Program-made: the position numbers and the translations under genes
The notes under the pieces: generated by a model
Told to the model about the DNA's origin: nothing
The model's database searches: none
The model's input: only the letters and a program-made list of their open reading frames with translations
Shown: positions 50,133 through 62,100 of the stretch, in pieces
Layout: each line of letters starts with the position of its first letter
How positions within the stretch are numbered: the stretch's first letter is position 1
NCBI GenBank assembly: GCA_009919275.1
Contig: RGCG01000002.1
Span: 20,028-84,027, forward strand
From: Actinomycetota bacterium
GTDB taxonomy: Bacteria > Actinomycetota > Acidimicrobiia > Acidimicrobiales > Ilumatobacteraceae
Length of the DNA: 64,000 nucleotides
Direction: 5' to 3'

Positions 50133-53100
50133 ATGGAAACGGGGGCACGTCGTCGCCTTGGCGCGGGTTTCATTGCCGCGTGCCTCGTCGTGCTTGCCGC
50201 CTGCGGTGGCGGAGGAGGCGGATCATCCGCGGGCGGTGACGGCGCGAGCCAGGCGAAGAACGCGGCGCCGGCACCAACGGGTGCGGTTGCAACCAAAATG
50301 CAACCTCAACTGAACGGGTGGGCATTCCCCAACTTCCCATCCGCAACGTTTCCCGATCTCAATTTCGACACGGCTGACCTCGTTTCGATGTTCGGCGCGG
50401 GCCCCGAGGTGTGTGTCGACGGAGTTGCCGACCCGTGCACACTCACCGCCGAAGCCGCGGCGTGGGCACGCATGGTCAACCAGGCCCGCGCGACGGGACA
50501 CTGCGAGGGTCTCGTCGCTCTCGCCTCTGCCCGTTTCAACAAGGCCGAACTTCCCGAGACGGTGAAGTTGCCCTCGCAAGAGGAAGAGATCCGCGCCGTC
50601 ATGCGCGCTTTCGCAACACAGTTCGTCCCCGAAGTTCAAGAGTCGATTCAGAAGTGGACCAAGGCATCACTCGCCGAGAAGGTCGATGAGTTGAAGCGGT
50701 CGTTCGCAAGCGACAAGTTGGAATACACACTCGGTGTCTACGTCGAGTCCGGTGGTCACGCCGTGTTGCCGTACGCAGTCGAGTATCCGACTCCCGACGT
50801 GGCTCGCATCATGGTGTACGACTCGAACTGGCCAGGACGCAACAGGTACGTCGATGTCGACCTGGCGAACGACAAGTGGTCGTTCTCGTTTGCCGGCGAC
50901 GATCCGGCCAGCGATCCGAACATTTGGTCGGGTGGCGCGGGTGACATGGACCTGACCCCGTTCGAAGCGCGTGAGGGAACTTGTCCCTTCTGCGGTGACG
51001 AAACCAAGGTCCAGTCAACGACGATGCTCGTGCGCACCGACAACCTCGACTGGTCGGTCGAAACGCCTGCCGGCGCCGTGTCGCCCACACAGGCCACGAA
51101 CGGCGATGGCGCAGCGGCCCGCCCCATCAAGGGTGGCGTGGTCATCACACGGCTGGCACCGCGGGCGACCGAACGTTCCTCGTACGACTTCATGATCACC
51201 ATCCCCAACGAAGTCCTGGAAAACGGCTCGTCAACGTCGTCGTCCACTGCTGTTGACGGAGAGGTAGCTCTTGCGACGCCGCGCCTCGACGCGTTCATCA
51301 GCGATGGTCAGCGACCGAAAGTCGCCTCAACGACGACGATTGCCGCGGCTCCATCGACCACGGTTGCCGCGAGTGGATCGCGGGCGAAGTTGCTCTTCGG
51401 TGGCGCGGCATCCGTGTTCGCCGTGACCCCGGGCGGAGTCGCACAGTTCTCGACGCCCGGGTCGAAGGACACGCCGGTCGAGGTTGGCGCCCGCTCCATC
51501 AAGTCGAGCGACCCGAACGTCGACCTCACACTGGCCTCGGGCAACCTCGTTGCGAACGCTTCGGGTCCGACCGTCGAGCTCGGGACCGAGGGAGGGACTC
51601 TGGCGGTTCAGGTCACCACGGCTAGCGGCGAAGTCATTCAACAAGAGGTCACCGTCGATACCCCGGCCGTGCAGGTGAAGGCCGATGCAACCGGCGGCGT
51701 GACGGTGCTCGAGGCGTCGTCGAGCGGCGAAGTTCAAAAGACCGAGATCGCTTCGGACGGCACCAAGACCCAAACCGTGGTCGATGCATCCGCGCTGAAT
51801 CTGAACAAGGTGGAAGTTCAACTCCCGCCGGCACTCGAGAGCAAAGCGATTGAGGCGTTGCCCAAGTTGGAAGATCGCAACCTGAACAACCCGAACTACA
51901 AGTCCGACGAGGCGTACACCGCGCCAACAACAACGGTTCCCACTGCGGCCGGTGCACGCGAAATTGCGGCGGCGTCAACCACGTCGGTTCCCCGAGGCGA
52001 GACACCATCGACCGTTCAAACCCGTAACGCGGCGCTACCCACGACGGTTGCTCCCGGCGCATCGACCGTGACCACGGTCGCAACGCGCAATGCCGCCCTA
52101 CCCACAACGACGGTCGCCCGTGCGGTGACGGCCGCCGGTGCTACCCCCACGACAGTCGCGGCGGTGGTCAGGCCGACTCTGTCGGGCTTCCGCATCGCCA
52201 CAAAGACCTTTGGTGACGACGCATTCACGCTCGACCCCCCCGATTCAAATAGCCCCGGCGGCTTCAGATATTCGTCCAGTCGAACCGATGTGGCAACTGT
52301 CAGCGCAACGACGGGCCGCGTCACGATCGTCGGTGCAGGAACAACATCGATCACCGCCACGCAGTCGGCCGTCCGCGGTTTCGAGGCCGCAACGATTTCC
52401 GCCACGTTGATTGTCGCAAAGGCCTCGCCGGTCAATTCGGACCTCCGTGACATCACGAAGACGTTTGGAGATGACTCGTTCACGATCGCCCGACCCACGT
52501 CGACTTCCAACGGCGCCTTCACCTTTGCGAGCAGCGACGAAGACGTCCTCAAGCAGTCGCGCACGACGGGCCGGTGGATCATCGGTGGTGCCGGTCGTGC
52601 CACAATCACCATCACGCAGGCCGCAACCGACGACTTCGTCGCCGCAACCGACAGTTTCGTGGTGACGGTGCGAAAAGGCACCCCAACCCTGACCGCGCCC
52701 ACCGACGTCTCGAAGGCGTTCCTCGACGCCGACTTCGATCTACCGAGGCCAACCTCCGACAGTCGCGGGGCCTTCACGTATTCCTCGTCCGACGCAAACG
52801 TGGTCAATGTGTCCGGCACCCGCGCATCAGTACGTGCCGCAGGTACGGCCACGATCACCGTCTCCCAGGCAACGACAACCGATTGGCTCGCCGCGAGCAC
52901 GTCGTTCAAAGTGGTTGTTGCCCAGGCGGCACCAACGCTCGCCGACTTCCCCGACGTCAACAAGACGTTCGGAGACGCTGCCTTCGACGTGACAGCACCG
53001 AAGTCGAATTCGAGCGGTGCTATCACTTACTCGTCGAGCGATACCGGAGTCGTCACGGTGGGTGAGCGCGATGGGCGAGTCAGCATCATCGGTGCCGGCA

Positions 53101-56100
53101 CGGCCACCGTCACTGCCTCGCAGGCCGCAACAACCAGCTTCAGCGCTGGTTCGATCTCCGCGAAGGTGACGGTTGCCAAGGCGACACCCGCAATTTCCAG
53201 CCTCCTCGTCGCCGACAAGACGTACGGTGATGCCGATTTCACCCTGAAGCCAAGTTCCTCCAGTCCCGCAGCGTTCTCATTCGCAACCGACAAGACCGAC
53301 ATCTTCGCCGTTGACGCAAAAACCGGGCTGGTGAAAATCATCGGTACCGGTACAGCGACGCTCACCGCGCGGCAGGAAGCGTCGGCCAATTTCGAGTCAG
53401 GGTCGGTTGCGGTCAGCGTGACGGTGAAGAAGGCAGCGCCAACATTCACCTGGACCCTCGCCAACAAGACCTTCGGTGATGAAGCGTTCGATCTCACCGC
53501 CCCGAAGTCGAATTCGAAGGGGGAGTTCTCCTACTCCGTGGACGACCCGACGATCGCAACGGTGTCCGCTGCGGGCCGCGTGAACATTCTCAAGGCAGGG
53601 ACCGTCACCATCACCGCCAAGCAGGTAGCCACCGACCTGTACGCGGCCGACTCGACGACGGCGAAACTCACGATTGACAAACTTGCACCGACGCTCACCA
53701 ACTTCGTCATTCCCGCCAAGAAATTCGGCGATTCCGCTTTCGCGCTGACGGCACCAACGTCGAATTCCTCGGGTGGCTTCACCTACGACATCGTTGCCGG
53801 CACTGAGTCGAATCCGAACGTCGCAACCGTTACTTCGGCCGGACAGGTCACCGTCGGCGAGGCAGGGACGGTGCAGATCCGCGCCACGCAGAATGCCACC
53901 GCAAACTACGCAACCGCATCAATCACCGCGACATTGACGGTAGGTCGTATCGCTCAACAAGGCACCTTGATCAATGGTCTGGTGGCACGGTGGTCGTTCG
54001 ATTCCGCGAACACACTCGGAGCCAACGCCGTGGGAACCGGAAATCTCACCGAGACGGGTGGACCTACCTGGACTTCTGCAGGAAAGGTCGGTGGAGCGGT
54101 ATCGCTGAACGGTTCGGGTGCCCACCTGTACCTTGCCAGTGGCTCAATCACCGGACTTCCCGTCGGGAACTCTTCGTACACAGTCTCGGCGTGGATCAAG
54201 CCGTCGGCATTCGGTGCGCGCGGCATTGTCGGCTGGGGCAACTACTGGAACTCCCGACAGACCAACGCATTCCGACTCGACGGATCCGGTGGTCTCTTCA
54301 ACTACTGGTGGGATGTCGATCTCTACGCGAATCCCCGTCCGAACGAAATCTCGGTCAACGGTCCGTGGGCGCACGTCGTTGCCACGTACGACGGTACGAC
54401 GCGGCGAATCTGGGTGAACGGCGTTGTCGCGAGCTCCGATACCAATCGCGGTGCTGCAAACGTCAGCTGTGTGGCATCGGGATGCAACTTTGCGATCGGA
54501 AAGACCGTCGGCAACGAGTGGTTTGCGGGTCTACTCGACGAAGTCACCATCTACAACCGTGCTCTTGACTCGTCCGAAATCACACAGCTCTCAGCCGGAG
54601 TCGGCGCGGCACTCTCCATCACCTCGACGGCGGGGACGTTCGGAGCGCCACTCAGCCTGACGACAATCGGCGGCCAAGGTCTGGGTGCGATCTCTTACCG
54701 TGTTGTCAGTGCCGGTACGGCAGGATGCTCCGTCACCGGATCAACCCTCACGGCCACGGCGGGAGGCAGCTGCGTCATCACTGCCACGAAGGAAGCCGAC
54801 CGCAACTACGACGCGTCCGCGTCGGCTGACACCACGGTCACGTTCAACCGCATCAGCCAGTCGTCGCCCGTCGTCATCTCCACCATCACAGCCATCGCAG
54901 GCGTCAACCTCGCACTTGCGGCGAGTGGTGGATCGGGGACGGGTGCGATGTCATTTGCCGTGGTGAGCGCGGGGACCGCCGGATGTTCAATCAGCAGCGG
55001 AGCACTCGTCACGACGGCAAGCGGATCGTGCTCAATCACGGCCACGAAGGCGGCGGACTCCAACTTCACGTCTGCGACCTCTGTGGCGACCACGATCACC
55101 GTCTCCAAACAGGTGCCGATTATCGCGCCGCTGGTTCTCGCCGATCGTTTTTACCTTGGGGCCGGTTTCACGGTTGCTGCACCGAACTCCACGAGTAGCG
55201 GAACGTGGACTTGGGCGTCCAGCAATACCTCTGTGGCGTCAATCAACTCGTCCACGGGTTCAGTCACCATCGGCGTGCCGGGCACGGCCATCATTACCGC
55301 GACTCAGGCCACCACGCCGATGCACTCATCGGCCGCGATTACCGCCGAGCTGAAGGTTCTCCCGGCCACCCCGACAATCGGGGCGTTGTCGATACCGTCA
55401 AAGACCTTCGGCGATGCGCCCTTCACGTTCTCCGCGCCGTCGTCAAACAGCACCGGAACGCTGACGTATTCCAGCAGCGATACCTCGATCGCCACGGTGA
55501 ACTCCGCAACCCGGACGATCACCATTGTCGGAACAGGGTCGACAACGATCACGGCCACTCAGGCCGCAACCACGAACTTCGCCACTGGATCAGTGACCGC
55601 GGTCTTCGTTGTGAACGGTGTGACGCCGACACTGACGACGTTCGGCGGCGACGGTGGGTCGGGCCCGGGCCTGAAGGGCACCCGCTACGTGGGCTACTTC
55701 AACGACAACGTGAACTGGTTTGCCACTGCGACAAAGCACGGCGACACGAACCAAATCACCAATTTCACCAACTTCACCTCGAGCGCCGACCTGTACAGCT
55801 GGGAATGGACCGGGTCGTTCAAGGCGTCGACGTCCGGTACCTACACCTTCTGCACCAACTCCGATGACGCGAGTTATCTGTGGTTGGGCCCCACTGCCAA
55901 GGTTGGCTTCACCACGTCGAATGCGCTCATCAACAATGCTGGCCTGCACCCGATGCGCGAGATTTGCAACACCACAACGCTCGTCGGTGGAACGTTCTAC
56001 GCAATCCGTATCCAGTTCGGTGAGAACGGTGGAGGTGACGCGATCATCGTGCGCTTCACCCCACCGGGAAGCGGCACCACCATCTACAACGGCACGGGTT

Positions 56101-59100
56101 ATTACTTCGGTGGTATGGGCCTCACGAGGGCTGAAGGCGACGCGCCGTTCACGCCAACCCTGCCCACATCGAACAGCCCGGGCGCGATCACCTATTCCAG
56201 CAGCGACACCTCGGTTGCCACCATCGATGCGAACTCAGGTCTCGTCACCGTGGTGGGCCGTGGCACCACGACGTTGACCGCAACCCAGGCGGTGAACGGC
56301 ACATGGGCCTCGACCAGTACGTCAATCGACTTGCGCGTCTTGCGGCGCGCAACGGTCGGATCCTTTGCTTTGCCGACCGGTGTCACGTTCGCCTCGGCGC
56401 CGTTCGCCCCCACGCCGCCCACTTCGAACAGCCCCGGAGCCTGGTCGTACGAAAGCTCGAACACCGCGGTCGCGAAGTGGGATCCGACCACCAGTCTCCT
56501 GAGCGTCGCAGCAGCGGGCACGGCGACAATCACCGCAGTTCAGGCAGAGACGGGTGAGTTTGCCGAGTCACGCGTCAGCACCATGCTGACGATCGCTGGT
56601 GAGACGGTCGTCAACATCGAAAGCGGCGACCGCCACACGTGCGGCATCACCGATCAAAGCGGCGTCGTATGTTGGGGTTACAACGATTTCGGGCAGCTCG
56701 GTGACGGCAGTCGAACAACTCGTTCGGCACCTGTCGCGGTGACCGGCTTGACGTCGGGAGTCGTGAAGATTGCGACCGGTTTCTGGCACAGCTGCGCGGT
56801 TCTCTCGAATGGCACCGTGAGGTGTTGGGGCCGCAATGACTGGGGCATGCTCGGTAACGGAACGAATACGGCGAGCAACACACCCGTCACGGTCACGGGA
56901 ATCACCAACGCGGTTGACATCGCGGCGTCGGCACACGCAACGTGTGCGATTCTCGCAACCGGAGCGCTCACGTGCTGGGGCCACAATGGCTACGGCGAAC
57001 TCGCCAACGGCACGACGACGACCTCATACGTTCCGGTTCCCGTCCCGAGTCTGACCAGTGGCGTCACCGACGTCTCGGGTACCGAAACCTTCTACTGCGC
57101 GACATTGGAAAGCGGTGCGGCAAAGTGTTGGGGTCGCAATGATTGGGGCAATCTGGGCGACGGGACCACGACCATGCGCACAACCCCGGTCGACGTTCTC
57201 GGGCTCACATCCGGCGCGGTGCGGATCACCGTTCTTCGTCATTCAGCGTGTGCTGTGACGGGCGCCGGTGGGGTGATGTGCTGGGGTTACGGCGGCAACG
57301 GCCAAAATGGAAACGGGACCGGAACTCAATACCTGACCCCGGTTCAGGTCACGGGAATCACAAACGCGCTCGACGTCGCGGGCGGGTACCAGCACGTCTG
57401 TGCGCGTCTCTCGACCGGTGCGGTTCGCTGCTGGGGTTGGAACGGTTACGGCCAACTGGCCACGGGCAATACCTCGAACGCAACGGTTCCTTCCACCGTT
57501 GCCGATCTCACCGATGTGCGCGACATCTCGGTCGGCTACGGGTTCTCATGCGCGCTCTCGGTGAAGGGCGCCGTGTGGTGTTGGGGTCGCAACGACGGGG
57601 CTGAGCTTGGTGACAAGACGACGACGAACAGGTACTCACCGGTCGGTGTTGCAGGCCTGAAAACCTCGGTGACAACCGATCCCGAGACCCAGCTGTCCGC
57701 AGTGACTCTGTCAACGCAACGCTTCCGCGTCGGCGACACCGGTGTCGCCTTTGCCGCTGCATCCACCAACCGCACCGACGCGATCGCGTACACCAGCACC
57801 AACCCATCTGTTGCAACAGTCGATGCAACCGCTCGGACCGTGTCGATCGTCGGCACCGGTGTGGCCTACGTGAAGGCGAGCCTTCCCGCGACTGCCACGC
57901 AATCTGCTGCGGTGTCGTACGCGCGTGTCGGGGTGCCAACGGCCGAATATGTCCAAGTCAGCGCCGGATACCACTCATCCTGCGGCTTGACCGCCGCAGG
58001 GGAAGTCAGGTGTTGGGGCAACGGCGACTGGGGTCAGCTCGGTAACTCAACAACAGAACGTCGCTACGCGCCGACCACCGTGACCGACCTCGGTTCGGGC
58101 GCGTCGTCGGTCGCGGTTGGCCACCACCATGCGTGTGCGGTCACAAGTCGTGGTGGGGTCGTCTGCTGGGGATTGAACGATTACGGGCAGATCGGTTTTG
58201 GTACCACGTCCGTGCGTCCGTACGTTCCGGTCGCGGTCACGGGGCTCTCGTCCGGTGTGGTGCAAGTCGATGCCGGATACCAACATACGTGCGCACTCAC
58301 CGCTGCGGGAGGCGTGAAGTGCTGGGGTTACAACGGCTTTGGTCAATTGGGGGATGGAACAAACGAGAGCCGCACGGTTCCTGTCGATGTCGTTGGACTC
58401 ACATCGGGTGTCACCCAAATCGATCTTGGTTACGAGTTCTCCTGCGCACTCCTTGAAAACGGGACAGTGCGTTGTTGGGGACGCAACGATTGGCGCAACC
58501 TGGGTGATGGCACCACGACGGTGCGACACACTCCGCGTACGGTCAGCGGACTTTCTGGCGCCGTTGCTATCGCTGCCGGCTTCCATCACGCGTGTGCGGT
58601 GTTGAACACCGGGGCTGTTCGTTGCTGGGGTTACAACGGCAACGGACAGCTGGGAGACGGCACGGTGACCGACCGCAGCGCTCCCGTCACTTCGACCGGC
58701 CTGGCCTCGGGTGCCACACGTGTGGTCGCGGGCGGTCAGCACACCTGCGCACTCATGAGTGGTGGGGGAGTGAAGTGTTGGGGTCGCAATGACAGTGGTG
58801 AGTTGGGTGATGGCACGACGACTCGCCGTTTGGTCCCGACCGACGTGTCGGGACTCACCTCGGGTGTCTTTGAACTCTCGGCCTCGAATGGTTATTCGAC
58901 CTGCGCGATCGTCGCGAACGACGCCTTGAAGTGCTGGGGTTTCAACGACTGGGGCCAAATCGGCAACGTGGTTTCGGGCAATGTTTTCTCACCGACCAAT
59001 GTTGTTGATTCGTTCGCCGGAGCCGGACGCACCACAACGACGCTCGGGGCACTCGCACTTCCCGGCTCCAACTACACAACTGCAAGCCCGAGTTTCACGC

Positions 59101-62100
59101 TTCCGGTACCAACCTCGAGCAGGACGATCGGGACCTTGACGTGCGCCCAGGGCGGACCATGCAGTGTGGGTGACACCGGCCCCGGTGGCGGACGGGTCTT
59201 CCATGTCTCGTCCGGTTTTGCTGCCCCGGGTGCACCGTGTGGTTCATCGTGCAGATACCTCGAGGCTGCGCCGATTACGTGGGCCGGGACCAACGACGAC
59301 CCCCGCGTCGCGTGGTCCGGGAACACGGGTACCGCAATCGGCACGTCCGCGCGCGGCACCGCAATTGGATCGGGCTTCGGCAACACGCAGGCGATCATCG
59401 CCCAGTCGTCGACGACGAGCCGAGCCGCGACCATGGCGCGTGCATACAACGGCGGTGGCCTCTCCGATTGGTACCTCCCGTCGATCGACGAACTTCGACA
59501 GATCTATCTCAAGCGCGACACCATCGGCAGCTTGTCGTGTGGAGAGTGGTACCAAGCATCGACGGAGTTCGACGCGGGCTCACGTTGGTTGCAGCACCCG
59601 TGCCAAGACTCGACGGCAGTCACGGGCAAAGGTGACAGCCGCTACGTTCGGCCGATTCGCGCCTTTGCCCCGACAAGCGAGGCGACACCAATCTCGTATG
59701 TCAGTTCCAACCCTGGTGTCGCGACGGTTGATGCTCGCACGGGTGCGGTGACAATCACCGGTGCAGGGACGGCAATCTTGGCGGCGTCGCAGGGTGGTCT
59801 CGGTGCGGTTCGAGGTGCGGCCAGTCGCGTCACCCTTGCGGTCGAACCGTCCTGCGCCGACGGTGGAGCGTGTGTACCACCGGAGGTTCCGCCGGTGGGT
59901 GGCAGCCTGACGAACTGTCAGCTCGGCATTTCGTGTTCGATCGGTGACACCGGGCCCGGCGGTGGCAAGGTCTTCTTTATTGACACCAACGATGACTACG
60001 TCGGTGTCGACTATCTGGAGGCCGCGGTCGCCGGTGGGACCACCAGCTGGTGCAATACCTCCGCCGCCTCGACGTCTCTGTCGGGCACATCCGACAACGC
60101 ACAGGGCATCTTCAACATGCCGGGAATTCTCGCCAACTGCAGCAGCAGTGCGGCCCATTCGGCGCGGGCCTTCCCGGGTGGTGGACGAACCGACTGGTAT
60201 CTGCCCGCTCCGGTCGAGCTGCAACTCGTCAAGACAAACCTCATCGACGCCGGACTCCTCACCGGGGTGTCCGGGGAGTTTTGGGCATCGAATCAGGTGA
60301 ACGCCACCCGCGCCTACACCGTTGACCTGACTTCGGGCACTCGATTCGATGCATTGAAGACCGATTTGCGGGGAATCATGCCGATTCGTGCCTTCGCAGC
60401 GAAGGGGTCCGTTGCCATCAACGCGACGCTGACCGGCTTCGCCCTCCCCGCATCCTCGTACGTCTTTGGAACCGCGCCCTTCTCGGTGACGGCGCCAACA
60501 TCGCTCAACCCTGCGCCTACCGAATACTCCAGCAGCAACACGTCGGTGGCAACAATCGACCGTTACTCGGGACGTGTGACGATCGTGGGCTCCGGTTCCA
60601 CAACGTTCACCGCAACCGAGCCCGCGTATGGCGCCTATCTGGTGAAGTCGCAGACCGTCGCGTTCACGGTGACGAAGGCAACGCCCACGTTGAGCGGATT
60701 CACCGTGCCGGGTGGGCCGTACCGCGCTGACGATCCGAACTTCACGGTGGTCGCCCCAACACCGAGTACGACCGACGCGGGTGCGGTGGGTTACACGAGT
60801 AGTGATCCTGCAGTTGCCACGATTCACCCAACGACAGGCGTCGTCGATCTCCTCACAGCAGGGGTGGCCGTTCTTACCGCGTCGGTGCCGGGCAACGCGA
60901 ACTGGAACTCCGCGTCGGTGACCTATGAACTCACGGTCGGCGCATTGTGCAAGGACGGCGGCACATGTCGCATCGGCGACGAAGGGCCCGGCGGCGGCAC
61001 CGTGTTCTTCCTCGACACGTCGAACCAGTACCCCGACCTTGACTTCATGGAAATTGCACCCGCCGATGCCTCATCGTCGGCAACATGGTGCCCGTATTCG
61101 GCTGGCAGTGCTTCCACTGCGACGGGTGTGGGGACGGGTGCGGCGAACTCATCGGCGATGCTTGCGGCAAGCGCGTCGTGCGCTGCCGCGGCGGCCGCCG
61201 ACGGTTATGCCACGACGACACAGACCGACTGGTTCCTGCCGTCGAAGAGCGAGTTCGAACTAGCGGTGTCGAACCTCGCCACTGCCGGTATCACACTGCC
61301 CGCCGGGAAATACTGGACGTCATCGGGCGCGGTGACGAGTGCAGTCGGCGCCGGGGCTCCTCTTCCATCAACGTCGGGACTCGCACCGGTGCAGGGACTT
61401 GGCACGACGTACGTCGACATGACAACCGCGGGCGGAGGTTGGAAGCTCGTTGCCTACGGTGAGTCGGGCGCCATCGGCAAGCTCGACACGACAAACGGAA
61501 CGTTCAATGCAGCGACGCGGTCCGGATCGGCGAACCTGAACGCTCTCGAAGCGTTCCGTGGTGCCGACGAGGTGGCAATCTCGTGGACCGGCGCGAGCGG
61601 CACGCTTCCCACCGGCGGCATCGATTCGTACGCCAATGCGGTGTCGTTCAAACTGCCGATCGCGTCGCTGATGACGCTCACCGGAACGGCATCGACGCCG
61701 CCGACCGGCACCTCATCGACGTCGTTCTCGATCGGCGGTACCTCGGTCGATCAGTCACTCGTCAGCCTGACCACTCTTGTCGGTTCCCCCGGCCTACCGA
61801 GTTCCATGTACATGCGCAATAAGACGTTCGGTGTGCGGTATGGCTCGGCGTACGGTCTCGTCTCCAACCCCGGCATCAATCCGCAACTCGATTGGAACGA
61901 AGACGAACAGGCCTTCAGTGCCGTCTATCTGGGCCACGATGGTTCATCGGGTTACGTGACGCCGAGTGGTACGGCCAGTGGTTACGTGCCGCGGACGATG
62001 GCCGTGTGGGTGCGTTCATCGTCGGCGGTCTACAGCGACTTCAACACGGCGAATGGTTCGGTTGGCGACACGAACCCATGGACGTATTACGACATTCCGT

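Noticed and set aside
52016-53026. 336 aa minus-strand ORF inside the mosaic giant
   Set aside because: Antisense of the Ig-like repeat region, no independent signal or domain
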